Of a DNA stretch of 64,000 nucleotides, positions 1-8,827 are shown piece by piece. Origin of the DNA: Pseudocitrobacter vendiensis. GTDB taxonomy: Bacteria; Pseudomonadota; Gammaproteobacteria; Enterobacterales; Enterobacteriaceae. The DNA lies in assembly GCF_943590815.1 (NCBI RefSeq), contig NZ_CALSBS010000015.1, positions 1-64,000 of the forward strand, written 5' to 3'. The position numbers and the translations under genes were made by a program. The notes beneath the pieces are model-generated. The model searched no databases, had not been told where the DNA came from, and saw only the letters and a list, made by a program, of their open reading frames with translations. Positions within the stretch are counted from its first letter, which is position 1. The number at the start of each line of letters is the position of its first letter.

Positions 1-395
1 TACATTTCTGCTCGTACTCATGATGCCTTGCTTTTTATTTTCGAAGACACCATGCACCGATTTAAAGAAAGATATAAATCCTGCTCAACTAGACGTATTT
101 AAAGAAAATATTATTAGACAGTTAAGCACTATTATCGACATAAAAAAAATGGAAGTGTTAGATCTCATTTACTCAAAATGACTGGTCTTTTTTTCTGTTG
201 AAACATGGGTTTCAGACGAACCATTGCTTGTGTATCACGGCGATCTATCAACCACTGATTATATCACACTCTTTAGCGGGGGAATCATGAGGCCAGATTA
301 TGAAATTATGAAAAATTAATTTAAAACAACGCTTTTGGATATGCCGGAGAAGTTATTTTAATGTTATTTTTGGTATGCTGCCCAAGGATGACGGT
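1..395 (+). pseudogene. Decayed duplicate of the secreted protein gene at 458-886
   Basis: This stretch can be read as a relic of the next gene. One frame gives FKENIIRQL, KKMEVLDLI, VSDEPLLVYHGDL and TDYITLFSGG, which match IEKNIMRQL, KKVDVLAFF, ASDESILVYSGDI and TDYVAIFSGA in the 458-886 product in the same order. In-frame stops occur at about 169 (TGA after YSK), about 317 (TAA) and about 358 (TAA), so no full protein can be made. The 5' end lies outside the window. The pair looks like a tandem duplication in which the upstream copy has died. Base composition is as AT-rich as its neighbours. Confidence 0.8.
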
Positions 396-457
396 AATGA
401 TTAAGAGTGTTTGAAAGTAATTAAATGTTTGTTTGGAATTTTAAATGTGGAGTATAA

Positions 458-886
458 GTGAAAATGTCCCATCTATCCAGTCGTTACTTTAATGCTTTTA
501 TTCTAATTTTATTAATAGCAGGCAATTCAGCAATCGCCAGTTCGCCATGTTCCGGATTGAAGACCAATCTGGATGTGACTCAAAAAAATTTGATCGAAAA
601 AAATATCATGCGGCAGTTAAATCAAGAGTTCGAAGTGAAAAAGGTAGATGTTTTAGCATTCTTTACCTATCAGGGATGGTCAATGGTTTATGAGAATGAT
701 TGGGCATCCGATGAGTCAATACTTGTTTATAGCGGGGACATTTTACATACCGATTATGTTGCAATTTTTAGTGGTGCAGTTTCAATTGATGATGATATGG
801 AACAATGGATAAAGGAGAGCGCACCGGGCATCCCTGATAAACTGGCTCAATGTTTTTCATGGTATTCAGCTTATCGCACAGACTAA
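458..886 (+). CDS. Small secreted protein, possibly an orphan immunity protein
   Basis: Encodes 142 residues with a signal peptide ending near NSAIAS and a mature part of about 113 residues holding two cysteines (SSPCSG near the N-terminus and AQCFSW near the end), so it is probably periplasmic with one disulfide. I do not recognise the family. The start is either GTG at 458 (GGAG five bases upstream) or the in-frame ATG at 464. A dead tandem copy lies directly upstream and other small secreted or orphan genes lie downstream. Arrays like this often hold immunity genes against contact-dependent toxins. That role is inferred from context only. Confidence 0.7.
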   Translation: MKMSHLSSRYFNAFILILLIAGNSAIASSPCSGLKTNLDVTQKNLIEKNIMRQLNQEFEVKKVDVLAFFTYQGWSMVYENDWASDESILVYSGDILHTDYVAIFSGAVSIDDDMEQWIKESAPGIPDKLAQCFSWYSAYRTD

Positions 887-978
887 CGTTAAGTGTGTTT
901 TACCATTTAGTGTTTATGATAATGCGGTATCATTAACTATTGATAAAAATATAGGTGGGTTGAATACTCTAAAATACA

Positions 979-1356
979 ATGAACAAAATTCTCATTAAAT
1001 ATTTACAAGAGATGGCATCGTTTTCTGATTGCATATCCCAAACTATTACATTAACTAATAAGTACTGGTATCCCCAAACAACGCCGGTGGTGATATTGTT
1101 TGCACAGATTGGTAAGGCGCTCGCTGGAAACTTTTGTCATCTCGACGAAAGTCAAAAAAAAGCCATCTTCAAACATATCGAAGAGGGTATGGATTCTCTC
1201 AATGACGAGTTGGCTACAGCCGTTGCAACAGGTCTTATAGAGGCAATCGTTACTAAAGCTGACAACAATTTTTTACTCTCCAAAGAACTGGATGTATTTT
1301 GGGGTGAGAAATCAAAACTCCACGCTTTAGCATGGCAAAACTTTGGTCATGAATAA
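979..1356 (+). CDS. Small cytoplasmic protein of unknown function
   Basis: Encodes 125 residues, acidic, without signal peptide or membrane segment, predicted largely helical (for example KAIFKHIEEGMDSLNDELATAVATGLIEAI). I do not recognise a motif. The coding strand is AT-rich like the flanking genes. No good ribosome binding site is seen directly before ATG 979, so the start is uncertain. Its place among small orphan genes suggests an immunity or accessory role, but nothing in the protein proves it. Confidence 0.6.
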   Translation: MNKILIKYLQEMASFSDCISQTITLTNKYWYPQTTPVVILFAQIGKALAGNFCHLDESQKKAIFKHIEEGMDSLNDELATAVATGLIEAIVTKADNNFLLSKELDVFWGEKSKLHALAWQNFGHE

Positions 1357-1787
1357 TGCTTCCTACATAGTTGGCTCTTGATATGAGAATTTGGTTTGAG
1401 AATAATATAATATGTTAACTATCTATGTGCGATAGAATTAAAGTAGCCCGAACTGTTGTTGGTTTATAACTAAGGGGTATTGAATGAATGAAATATTTTA
1501 TTTTGTTTTTAAGTATTGTGTTTTTGTTATTGTCAATTGAATCTGGATTTTTTTGTATTTCATAGCGAAGAATTATTATTTGATAGAAGCTGGCAGTAAA
1601 ATTCATTTCACATTGAAGATGATTATTAGGTTTGTTATGGCCTGTAAGTTTTTGTACATTTCGTATCTCATGTTCAGAAAGTACAAAAAAGCATGATTTT
1701 AGTGATTGGATGAAGATTTGAGTTGTCGGCCTGTTGTATTCATGTTGGTAGTTGTAGGGCGACTGCCAACAAGCGTAGGAGGTATAT
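1357..1787. other. AT-rich gap with only a gene remnant
   Basis: No full gene is visible in these 431 bases. The only item worth recording is the signal-peptide remnant at 1488-1565. The rest is AT-rich sequence with chance open frames. Confidence 0.6.
1488..1565 (+). pseudogene. Signal-peptide remnant of a lost secreted protein
   Basis: ATG at 1488 opens a 25-codon frame, MKYFILFLSIVFLLLSIES followed by GFFCIS and a stop. It is a typical secretion signal with nothing behind it. An AAGGGG sequence lies upstream at 1472-1477. The simplest reading is the 5' stub of another small secreted gene whose body was lost, in keeping with the decayed copy at 1-395. It could instead be chance coding in AT-rich DNA. 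Confidence 0.4.
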
Positions 1788-2231
1788 ATGCCTTATAAGT
1801 CTTTAAATATAATTATTGTGTTGTTATCCATATCAAGTGTATTTGCTAAAGATAAAATAATCATCCCGCGCAAAATGCTGGATGAGTATAAAACATTTTC
1901 CCTCGGCAAGTGTATAAACACCAACTATGCGAAGATGGGCATAGATTTTAATAAAGTCCCCCTTCATGACAACACCTATGGTTACATTGATATTGATGCG
2001 GGGTTAGGGTTTTATAGTAAACGAAATAATGTGTTAGCCAGGTACATAGAAGAGAAAACGGGCGATTTTTACAAGCCGAGCACACAGCAGGGGGATTTGG
2101 CATCAGCGAATATGGTCATGTACAAATGCGTTGATTTCTTCCGTTCGAGAGCCTTAGATGCCTTTCTTCGCAAAATTCTCTACAAAAGACTCAGCGATAT
2201 TGCAAACGACACAGCCGATGATGAGGACTAA
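1788..2231 (+). CDS. Secreted Tai4-like protein (T6SS amidase immunity family), tentative
   Basis: Encodes 147 residues with a signal peptide (MPYKSLNIIIVLLSISSVFA). Two cysteine-centred motifs stand out: SLGKCINTNY near residue 40 and MYKCVDFFRSRALD near residue 115. The second resembles the C-terminal KC(I/V)D-aromatic-x-S-x-x-LD pattern I recall from Tai4 proteins, periplasmic inhibitors of type VI secreted peptidoglycan amidases. A clear AGGAGG lies just before ATG 1788. No Tae4 amidase gene is next to it, so it would be an orphan immunity gene. The family call rests on pattern memory and needs a profile search. Confidence 0.6.
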   Translation: MPYKSLNIIIVLLSISSVFAKDKIIIPRKMLDEYKTFSLGKCINTNYAKMGIDFNKVPLHDNTYGYIDIDAGLGFYSKRNNVLARYIEEKTGDFYKPSTQQGDLASANMVMYKCVDFFRSRALDAFLRKILYKRLSDIANDTADDED

Positions 2232-2308
2232 CACCAGCTACATAACTTTTAATACAGCGGGAGCCCATCAACGCAGACTCCCTCATTCATTACAGTGCGA
2301 TCGAATTC

Positions 2309-2944
2309 TCACTCACCCAACATATGCGGCCACAGCCCCAGCGTCGTGCGGGTAATCTGCATTAATGTGTCAAAACTTGCGCCTTCGCGCGCGCTAATCG
2401 ACATACCCTGCAATACACAGCTTAAGAACAGCGCCAGCTCATTTACATCTTTCCCAGCCGGAATTTCACCTTTCTCCTGACGATGCTGTAAAAACTCGCG
2501 CAGCGTTTGTTCCTGAACGGCGTGGCGGGATTTAATGGTTTTGGCTATCTCTTTTGACGACGCCGCCAGTGCGGCGGACGTGTTAATCATAAAGCAGCCC
2601 GCCGGAGTGTCTTTACTGGTGTAGCAGGTCGCGACAGCAGTGAAGTAATCTTTCAGCGCCTCATCCACACACTTGTCATCACAACAGAGCTTCGCTTCAT
2701 GTTTTGCTGCGAAGTGAGCGATGTAGTGATCGAGAACGGCGCGGAAGAGCCCCTCTTTATTCACGAATTCTGCATACAGGGTAGGTGCTTTTGCGCCCGT
2801 GGCCTCTACGAGATCGGAGAGTGACGTGGCTTCGTAGCCATGCTGCCAGAAAAGCGTCATTGCTTTATCCAGCGCTGCTTCCCGGTCAAATACTTTTGGT
2901 CGACCACGGCCCTTTTTAGCGCAACTTTGCGTCTCAGTTGTCAT
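2309..2944 (-). CDS. comR: TetR-family repressor ComR
   Basis: 211 residues, closely matching E. coli ComR (YcfQ), the copper-responsive repressor of bhsA. The N-terminal helix-turn-helix covers about residues 18-64 (AALDKAMTLFWQHGYEATSLSDLVEATGAKAPTLY). The ligand domain is cysteine-rich (CCDDKC, TCYTSKDTPAGCF), which suits metal sensing. It is divergent from bhsA with a 249-bp intergenic region in which GATCGTTA occurs twice (3079-3086 and 3136-3143), a possible operator half-site. In K-12 the comR-bhsA-ldtC block sits beside mfd, not beside tRNA-Val and zinT as here. Confidence 0.9.
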   Translation of the reverse strand: MTTETQSCAKKGRGRPKVFDREAALDKAMTLFWQHGYEATSLSDLVEATGAKAPTLYAEFVNKEGLFRAVLDHYIAHFAAKHEAKLCCDDKCVDEALKDYFTAVATCYTSKDTPAGCFMINTSAALAASSKEIAKTIKSRHAVQEQTLREFLQHRQEKGEIPAGKDVNELALFLSCVLQGMSISAREGASFDTLMQITRTTLGLWPHMLGE

Positions 2945-3193
2945 AGTGCCGTTGTACCTCTTTCGGTTTTAGTGAACGCTCATTATAAAAATAATCGCTT
3001 CAGGCTGCCAGCGGTGAATTCCCAAAAATAAATAATTCCTATGGGTATGAAAAATAGGCTGATTTTAATTTTCTAAATGATCGTTATAAAAATCATGTTG
3101 ACGAGTGATCCAGATCTCATTATCATTACCTTATCGATCGTTAAGTTAATAAAGTTTGCTCTACATCATAGTTCATCTGCATAGGTCATAATC

Positions 3194-3451
3194 ATGAAAA
3201 ACGTAAAAACTCTGGCTCTCGCCGCTGTTCTGAGTTCTCTGTCATTCGCAAGTTTCGCTGCGGTTGAAGTTCAATCTACCCCGGCGGATCAGCATAAAGT
3301 CGGTACCATTGCGGCATCAGCTGGCCCGAACCTGGCTTCCCTGGAAGATCAGCTGTCTCAGAAAGCAGACGAAATGGGCGCTAAATCGTTCCGTATCACT
3401 TCCGTAAGTGGTCCGAACAACCTGCACGGTACGGCTATTATTTATAAATAA
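3194..3451 (+). CDS. bhsA: Outer-membrane stress protein BhsA
   Basis: 85 residues, the same length as E. coli BhsA (YcfR) and nearly identical in its C-terminal part (ADEMGAKSFRITSV). The signal peptide is residues 1-22 (cleavage at FASFA-AV) and the rest is one DUF1471/YhcN domain. In E. coli BhsA is induced by copper, acid and peroxide and lowers outer-membrane permeability. It is repressed by ComR, whose gene is divergent here. The gene ends in a strong hairpin at 3499-3533. Confidence 0.95.
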   Translation: MKNVKTLALAAVLSSLSFASFAAVEVQSTPADQHKVGTIAASAGPNLASLEDQLSQKADEMGAKSFRITSVSGPNNLHGTAIIYK

Positions 3452-3498
3452 GCATTAACTCCCTCATTAATGCCGTTTTAAATAAGCCACTGCCATAA

Positions 3499-3533
3499 AA
3501 AAGCCCTGAGTGATCGCATCACTCAGGGCTTTT
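3499..3533. terminator. Bidirectional terminator between bhsA and ldtC
   Basis: A perfect 16-bp inverted repeat with a CGC loop, starting with AAAA and ending in TTTT. It works for both convergent genes. Confidence 0.9.
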
Positions 3534-3551
3534 GCCTGTCTGGAATCAGCG

Positions 3552-4526
3552 TTACATCGACTGCTCTTGCGCAACGTGATGGCGGGTGACGTCAACCGGC
3601 ATGCCGGAACGCAGCTCCATCGCATAGTTCATCACATCCGTATTCGTCTGTGCCTTCTCTTTAAACGCACTCATCGTCTCATTCAGCACAATAGGCTGCG
3701 TTTTCGGGTCATCATCGATATGTTTTGACAGGGGCTGGTGAACTTCAACCAGATGGACGCCGCCCGGTTCAACCGAGGCTTTAATCGGCGTGTTGATGAT
3801 ATTCACTTTGGTGCCCGGCGTCACTTTCTCAAACAAGTTGCGGATATCACCGTCGCGCAGGCGAATACAGCCGGAGCTGACGCGCATGCCGATACCAAAG
3901 TCGGCGTTCGTTCCATGGAGCAGATAAACGCCGCCCTGTGCCGCTAAGCGAATAGCGTGATGGCCCATCGGGTTATCCGGACCGGCGGGCATCACGGCTG
4001 GCAAGATAATACCCTGTGCTTTATAGCGGGCACGAATGTTTGCTGTGGGTGTCCAGGTCGGATTGGCTCGTTTGTCCGATACGGTGGTTACCATGGTTGG
4101 GGTTACCGTATCGCCGCCTAACTGACCGATGCCGATAGGGTAGACAGTGACTTTGTTGCTTCCCGGTGGGTAGTAATAGAGGCGTAGTTCCGCCAGATTG
4201 ATGACGATGCCTTCCCGCGGCACGTCCGGCAAAAGCGTTTGCAGTGGAATGGTCAGCACGCTGCCTGCGCGTGGAACGTAGGGGTCTACGCCAGGGTTTG
4301 CCTGCAATAAAGCCAGGAAACCGACATTATATTTTTTAGCGATTGCCTCCAGCGAGCCACCGTCATTCTCAACCACATGATAGCGGTTTTCCCCGACGAG
4401 TCGGCTACCGTTGGCTGGCAACTGCCAGGTATTGGCGGAAACGGGCAGGCTCCACGCAACGGTTGCGGCAAGCGCGATGCCCACTGCCCAGCGCGTAAAA
4501 CGTCTTTGTTTGCTCATCATGTTCAT
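3552..4526 (-). CDS. ldtC: L,D-transpeptidase LdtC
   Basis: 324 residues. An N-terminal signal peptide (to about residue 31) is followed by a LysM peptidoglycan-binding module (about 49-94) and a YkuD catalytic domain (about 105-235). His204 in LLHGTNADFG and Cys220 in RVSSGCIRLRDG are the active-site residues. It attaches Braun lipoprotein to peptidoglycan or makes 3-3 cross-links in the periplasm. The sequence between residues 40 and 110 matches E. coli LdtC (YcfS) rather than LdtE, which is the paralogue expected near pykF/valVW. ATG codons at 4526, 4520 and 4517 are all possible starts. Confidence 0.9.
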   Translation of the reverse strand: MNMMSKQRRFTRWAVGIALAATVAWSLPVSANTWQLPANGSRLVGENRYHVVENDGGSLEAIAKKYNVGFLALLQANPGVDPYVPRAGSVLTIPLQTLLPDVPREGIVINLAELRLYYYPPGSNKVTVYPIGIGQLGGDTVTPTMVTTVSDKRANPTWTPTANIRARYKAQGIILPAVMPAGPDNPMGHHAIRLAAQGGVYLLHGTNADFGIGMRVSSGCIRLRDGDIRNLFEKVTPGTKVNIINTPIKASVEPGGVHLVEVHQPLSKHIDDDPKTQPIVLNETMSAFKEKAQTNTDVMNYAMELRSGMPVDVTRHHVAQEQSM

Positions 4527-4952
4527 CCAGTTAACAAGTCGCTAAAACTTAAACAGATATTATGATTGCTGGAAGTGTCGGGAAGTGAAGGGCGTTTGCA
4601 AGTATGTGTAAATGTTTCGGAGGAGACAGCCCTGGCGACAGGAGCTGCCAGACGATGAGTTACCGCGATCGATTGGAAAATCATCAGGTCGCAAATAATT
4701 TGAGTATGAGCTCTACGACGGAGACTTGCGCGACATCTCATTTTTGATTATCGATAGAAGATATCGCGGGTAATACTGTTTTCTGCCGTCAGAAATCACG
4801 CTACATTAATTCCGGGCTTGAGAAAATTCTTAAATCATTCTCAGCTTATTTGGATGTGAAGCGCGACAATTGAAATAAACGCTTATCAATGATTGATGGG
4901 CTTTCGTCTACCGCGTCACAGGACTTTCTCACAGGACGTGAGGTATACACGG
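4527..4952. other. Intergenic region before the fimbrial-domain gene
   Basis: These 426 bases hold the divergent control regions of ldtC and the fimbrial-like gene. No gene, RNA or clear operator is seen. Confidence 0.5.
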
Positions 4953-5249
4953 ATGAAACGTACTCTTCAGTATGGCCTGATGGCCGCTCTCTTTGCATGC
5001 CCGGTATTGGCGAATGCTAATTCAGGGATAATTCACTTTCGCGGTTCGATTGTTGAAGAAGCCTGCCGCGTCAATCCTGAGCGTGATGTGGTTCAGGTCT
5101 CCTGTTTCCGTGATGGCAAGCAGCAGCGTGAAACGCAATCATTACGTCAGGGCGCACAATTTGCGCTGATGCAGCATCTCGCGACTGCACAAGTGTATAA
5201 CGTTGCGGACAATCCTCATTTACAGGTATTACAGATTACTTATCGCTAA
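4953..5249 (+). CDS. Short fimbrial-domain secreted protein
   Basis: 98 residues from ATG 4953, which has GTGAGG upstream and starts a proper signal peptide (MKRTLQYGLMAALFACPVLANA). The frame could open earlier at 4893 but that would bury the signal. The mature part begins with a fimbrial-type strand, GIIHFRGSIVEEACRV, and has a second Cys (VSCF), but it is far shorter than a pilin of about 150-180 residues. No usher or chaperone gene is near. It is probably a stand-alone periplasmic protein with a reduced fimbrial fold. Confidence 0.75.
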   Translation: MKRTLQYGLMAALFACPVLANANSGIIHFRGSIVEEACRVNPERDVVQVSCFRDGKQQRETQSLRQGAQFALMQHLATAQVYNVADNPHLQVLQITYR

Positions 5250-5376
5250 ATACTATTGAAGGCATCGTGGGTCATGGGCAAATCGTTGTTCATGACTCAT
5301 GGTGCTTTTTATTTATTTAAAACAGATGATGAGCAGAAGATAACGAGTAAGAAAAAGAGGGGAGATGAAACAAGAA

Positions 5377-5453
5377 TGGTGCGTTCGATTGGACTCGAAC
5401 CAACGACCCCCACCATGTCAAGGTGGTGCTCTAACCAACTGAGCTACGAACGC
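5377..5453 (-). tRNA. tRNA-Val (anticodon GAC), copy 3 in transcription order
   Basis: 77 nt on the minus strand with an encoded CCA end. Acceptor stem GCGTTCG/CGAACGC, D-arm AGCTCAGTTGGTTAGAGC, anticodon loop CTTGACA giving GAC, T-arm GGTTCGAGTCC. It equals the E. coli valV/valW type. Confidence 0.97.
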
Positions 5454-5457
5454 ATAA

Positions 5458-5534
5458 TGGTGCGTTTAATTGGACTCGAACCAACGACCCCCACCATGTC
5501 AAGGTGGTGCTCTAACCAACTGAGCTATAAACGC
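5458..5534 (-). tRNA. tRNA-Val (anticodon GAC), middle copy with altered acceptor stem
   Basis: 77 nt with an encoded CCA. It is identical to its neighbours except at the acceptor stem, GCGTTTA/TAAACGC, where two adjacent base pairs (6-67 and 7-66) have changed on both strands so that pairing is kept. Anticodon GAC. Confidence 0.97.
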
Positions 5535-5538
5535 AAAA

Positions 5539-5615
5539 TGGTGCGTTCGATTGGACTCGAACCAACGACCCCCACCATGTCAAGGTGGTGCTCTAACCAA
5601 CTGAGCTACGAACGC
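5539..5615 (-). tRNA. tRNA-Val (anticodon GAC), copy 1 in transcription order
   Basis: 77 nt, the same sequence as the 5377-5453 copy, with encoded CCA. The three genes are only 4 bp apart and must be processed from one transcript started upstream, above 5615 on the minus strand. Confidence 0.97.
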
Positions 5616-5811
5616 ATTGTTGTCGTGACAACGGGGACGAATATTAGCGGCAGCCGCCGGATGTGGCAAGGGGAAAATGTGCAATTTCATGTGACTGGAG
5701 AAGTTTTACGCACATCTGGCGTATTTTTCTTCTGTTAAGGATTATTCGTTAGCCCGCGGGCTAGCAGACGTCAGGTGAGATGACGATTTGACGCCTTCGT
5801 GTTGAAAATTG

Positions 5812-5832
5812 AAATGTTATAATATAACATTT
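5812..5832. promoter_or_regulatory. Zur operator of zinT
   Basis: A 21-bp palindrome, perfect apart from its central base, with core TGTTATAATATAACA. This is the known enterobacterial Zur box pattern. It lies 20 bp before the zinT start, where bound Zur-Zn would block transcription. Confidence 0.9.
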
Positions 5833-5852
5833 ATTTTTTTTCAAATGAGGGA

Positions 5853-6506
5853 ATGACGTTGAAACATCTGGGGAAACTCACACTGACTATTGCAGCGCTG
5901 ATGATGACCAATGCTGCATTTGCGCATGGCGACCACAGTCACGGCGCACCTTTGACGGCAGCCGAGCAACAAGCGGCGAACGGTATTTTTGAGGACAGTG
6001 CGGTTAAAGATCGTGCGCTTTCTGACTGGGATGGCGTTTGGCAATCCGTTAACGACCTGCTGCTCAAAGGCGACCTTGATCCGGTATTTAAGCAAAAAGC
6101 GGAAAAGGAACCGGGTAAGACCGCCGAACAGATCAAGGCTTATTACCGCAAAGGGTATGTGACCAATGTCGGGACAATCGGTATTGAAAATGGCGTGATG
6201 GAATTTCATGTCGGCGATAAGATAAATTCGTGTCACTACCGTTATGCCGGGCATAAAATATTGACCTATACCTCAGGTAAGAAAGGTGTACGTTATCTCT
6301 TTGAGTGCCAGGATGCAGGCTCAGCCGCGCCAAAATTCGTACAGTTTAGCGATCACACCATTGCGCCGCGTAAATCCGCCCATTTCCACATTTTTATGGG
6401 AAACACATCCCAGGAAGCGCTGTTGAAAGAAATGGATAACTGGCCGACCTACTATCCGTGGCAAATGTCCACGGAGCAGGTGGTTGATGAAATGCTGCAT
6501 CATTAA
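5853..6506 (+). CDS. zinT: Periplasmic zinc-binding protein ZinT
   Basis: 217 residues with a signal peptide cut after Ala24, followed at once by the metal-binding sequence HGDHSHG (residues 25-31). The remainder is the ZinT/YodA lipocalin-like domain, with further histidines near the end ([10 protein letters not shown]). ZinT picks up zinc (and cadmium) in the periplasm and passes it to ZnuA. The perfect Zur box upstream shows zinc control. In K-12 the gene is elsewhere (yodA locus); here it lies convergent with mdtK. Confidence 0.95.
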   Translation: MTLKHLGKLTLTIAALMMTNAAFAHGDHSHGAPLTAAEQQAANGIFEDSAVKDRALSDWDGVWQSVNDLLLKGDLDPVFKQKAEKEPGKTAEQIKAYYRKGYVTNVGTIGIENGVMEFHVGDKINSCHYRYAGHKILTYTSGKKGVRYLFECQDAGSAAPKFVQFSDHTIAPRKSAHFHIFMGNTSQEALLKEMDNWPTYYPWQMSTEQVVDEMLHH

Positions 6507-6508
6507 TG

Positions 6509-6530
6509 AAAAAGCCGCACGGAGGCGGCT
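6509..6530 (-). terminator. Terminator of mdtK
   Basis: AGCCGC/GCGGCT stem with a 6-nt loop followed on the minus strand by five T. It lies between the convergent zinT and mdtK. Confidence 0.8.
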
Positions 6531-6538
6531 ATTGTGAA

Positions 6539-7912
6539 TCAGCGTGAAGCACGCTGCAATATCAGGCTTGATGGCTGACGCTGTAAAAAGCGCATTCTCA
6601 GCATCATCATTATCGCCGCAGAGGTCAGGCCGATGATAAAGCCGAGCCAAAAACCGGCGGGCCCCATTCTGTCAACCACCAGGTCGGTGAGCGCCAGCAC
6701 GTAACCGCTTGGCAGGCCCAACACCCAATAGGCGATAAATGTGATAAAGAAGATGGAACGCGTATCTTTATAGCCACGCAAAATGCCGCTGCCGATCACC
6801 TGAATGGAGTCAGAGATCTGGTACAGCGCCGCCAGCAACATCAACTGCGCCGCGAGTGTGACCACTTCAGGATTATCGTTATACAGCAGGGCGATATGCT
6901 CGCGCAGCGACACGGTGAAAATGGCCGTCAGCACCGCCATGCAGACGCCAACACCCAGCCCGGTCCATGCCGATGTTTGTGCATCCAGCGTTGAGCCCTG
7001 GCCCAAACGGAACCCCACGCGAATCGTGACCGCTGCCGCCAGCGACATCGGCAGAACGAACATCAGCGAGCTGAAGTTCAGCGCAATCTGGTGTCCTGCG
7101 ACGTCGACAATACCCAGCGGCGATACCAACAGTGCCACTACGGCGAACAGTGTCACTTCGAAAAACAGTGCCAGCGCAATCGGCAACCCGAGTGAAGAGA
7201 GGCGTTTAAGAACGGTGACATCGGGTTTAACAAAACCGTTATTATTACGAATATCGCGCATCGAACCGGCATGTTTGATGTAATACAGCATGCTGATAAA
7301 CATCACCCAATAGACCGCCGCCGTGGCGACGCCACAGCCCACACCGCCCAGTTCCGGCATGCCGAAATGACCGTAGATAAAGATATAGTTCACCGGAATG
7401 TTGACCAGTAAACCAATAAACCCCATCACCATGCCCGGTTTGGTTTTCGCCAGCCCTTCGCACTGGTTACGCGCGACCTGGAAGCACAGATAGCCCGGCG
7501 CCCCCCACAGCAGCGCGCGTAAATAGCCGACGGCTTTATCCGCCAGCGCCGGGTCGATATTATGCATCGAGCGGATGATATAGCCCGCGTTCCACAGCAC
7601 AACCATAATTAACACGGACACCAGGCCTGCCAGCCAGAATCCCTGGCTAACCTGCGCTGCGATACGATCGCGCCGGCCTGAGCCATTGAGCTGAGCAATG
7701 ACGGGCGTCAGCGCCAGCAGCAGACCATGACCAAATAAAATCGCCGGTAACCAGATGGAGGTTCCGATAGCCACGGCGGCCATATCGGTCGCGCTGTAAC
7801 CACCCGCCATCACGGTATCCACAAACCCCATTGCCGTTTGGGCAACCTGCGCAAGAATAACGGGGATAGCCAGAGCCAATAACTGACGCGCTTCGCTAAA
7901 ATACTTCTGCAC
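6539..7912 (-). CDS. mdtK: MATE multidrug efflux pump MdtK
   Basis: 457 residues, the E. coli MdtK (NorM/YdhE) length, with twelve predicted membrane helices from residue 12 to the end and the MATE signature near the N-terminus ([24 protein letters not shown]). It exports fluoroquinolones, dyes and other cations by Na+ or H+ antiport in the inner membrane. It is divergent from ribE with a 237-bp leader region, the same arrangement as in E. coli. Confidence 0.95.
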   Translation of the reverse strand: MQKYFSEARQLLALAIPVILAQVAQTAMGFVDTVMAGGYSATDMAAVAIGTSIWLPAILFGHGLLLALTPVIAQLNGSGRRDRIAAQVSQGFWLAGLVSVLIMVVLWNAGYIIRSMHNIDPALADKAVGYLRALLWGAPGYLCFQVARNQCEGLAKTKPGMVMGFIGLLVNIPVNYIFIYGHFGMPELGGVGCGVATAAVYWVMFISMLYYIKHAGSMRDIRNNNGFVKPDVTVLKRLSSLGLPIALALFFEVTLFAVVALLVSPLGIVDVAGHQIALNFSSLMFVLPMSLAAAVTIRVGFRLGQGSTLDAQTSAWTGLGVGVCMAVLTAIFTVSLREHIALLYNDNPEVVTLAAQLMLLAALYQISDSIQVIGSGILRGYKDTRSIFFITFIAYWVLGLPSGYVLALTDLVVDRMGPAGFWLGFIIGLTSAAIMMMLRMRFLQRQPSSLILQRASR

Positions 7913-8149
7913 GTTAACACCTATATTTTTTGTTATTAGAGAGACAGAAAAGCCGCCTGAACAGGCAGCAAGAAGATAATAAAGAGGATTGCCAGCTATT
8001 GTAGCGGGGATTTGCCATTAAGCCAGTCTAAAAATCGACGTCTTTACGCCGAGGCTGGCAACCTGTTTGGGCAACTGTTATTGTTCGTATCAGAAAATAC
8101 GGTGTGGCTGTAAGCCTCGCCGGAGTAATTATCGACAGGAGTTAAGTGC

Positions 8150-8794
8150 ATGTTTACTGGTATTGTGCAGGGCACGGCAAAAATCGTGTCCATCGATGAA
8201 AAACCCAATTTCCGTACGCACGTTGTAGAGCTGCCGGACTACATGCTTGATGGCCTGGAAACGGGCGCATCGGTAGCGCACAACGGCTGCTGTCTGACCG
8301 TGACCGAAATAAACGGTAATCAGATTAGCTTTGATCTGATGAAAGAGACGTTGCGTATCACTAATCTGGGTGATGTGAACGTCGGCGATGTGGTTAACGT
8401 TGAGCGCGCGGCGAAATTCAGCGACGAAATTGGCGGGCATTTGATGTCGGGCCATATTATGACTACTGCGGAAGTGGCGAAAATTGTCACCTCCGAAAAC
8501 AACAAGCAGATCTGGTTTAAAATCCAGGATCCGTCACTGATGAAGTACATCCTGTACAAAGGCTTTATCGGTATTGATGGCATCAGTCTGACGGTCGGTG
8601 AAGTGACGCCAACGCGCTTCTGTGTGCATCTGATTCCGGAAACGCTGCAACGCACCACGCTTGGCACGAAACGTCTGGGCGATAAAATCAATATCGAGAT
8701 TGACCCGCAGACGCAGGCCGTTGTTGATACGGTGGAACGCGTACTGGCAGCGAAAGAAGCCGCAGCTATTGCAGCCGCGCAGCCTGAAGCCTAA
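8150..8794 (+). CDS. ribE: Riboflavin synthase alpha chain
   Basis: 214 residues made of two repeated lumazine-binding barrels (about 1-90 and 98-190). It starts with the conserved [10 protein letters not shown], and the second half repeats the fold ([14 protein letters not shown]). It converts two 6,7-dimethyl-8-ribityllumazine molecules to riboflavin in the cytoplasm. The E. coli gene is also called ribC. No FMN riboswitch is seen upstream, as expected for this gene in enterobacteria. A CAGGAG sequence precedes ATG 8150. Confidence 0.96.
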   Translation: MFTGIVQGTAKIVSIDEKPNFRTHVVELPDYMLDGLETGASVAHNGCCLTVTEINGNQISFDLMKETLRITNLGDVNVGDVVNVERAAKFSDEIGGHLMSGHIMTTAEVAKIVTSENNKQIWFKIQDPSLMKYILYKGFIGIDGISLTVGEVTPTRFCVHLIPETLQRTTLGTKRLGDKINIEIDPQTQAVVDTVERVLAAKEAAAIAAAQPEA

Positions 8795-8820
8795 AAAAAT
8801 CCCCCGGCGGATGCCGGGGG
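8792..8820 (-). terminator. Terminator of cfa
   Basis: CCCCCGGC/GCCGGGGG stem with GGAT loop. On the minus strand it is followed by A and seven T, so it serves cfa first; on the plus strand no T-run follows. Confidence 0.85.
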
Positions 8821-8827
8821 AGATTAA

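Noticed and set aside
1415..1606. 63-codon minus-strand frame
   Set aside because: Chance frame in AT-rich DNA, no ribosome binding site; it overlaps the plus-strand signal-peptide remnant.
5256..5738. 160-codon plus-strand frame with three near-identical internal repeats
   Set aside because: The repeats are the antisense of the three tRNA-Val genes.
7913..8149. Riboswitch before ribE
   Set aside because: No FMN (RFN) element sequence is recognisable; in enterobacteria that riboswitch precedes ribB, not ribE.
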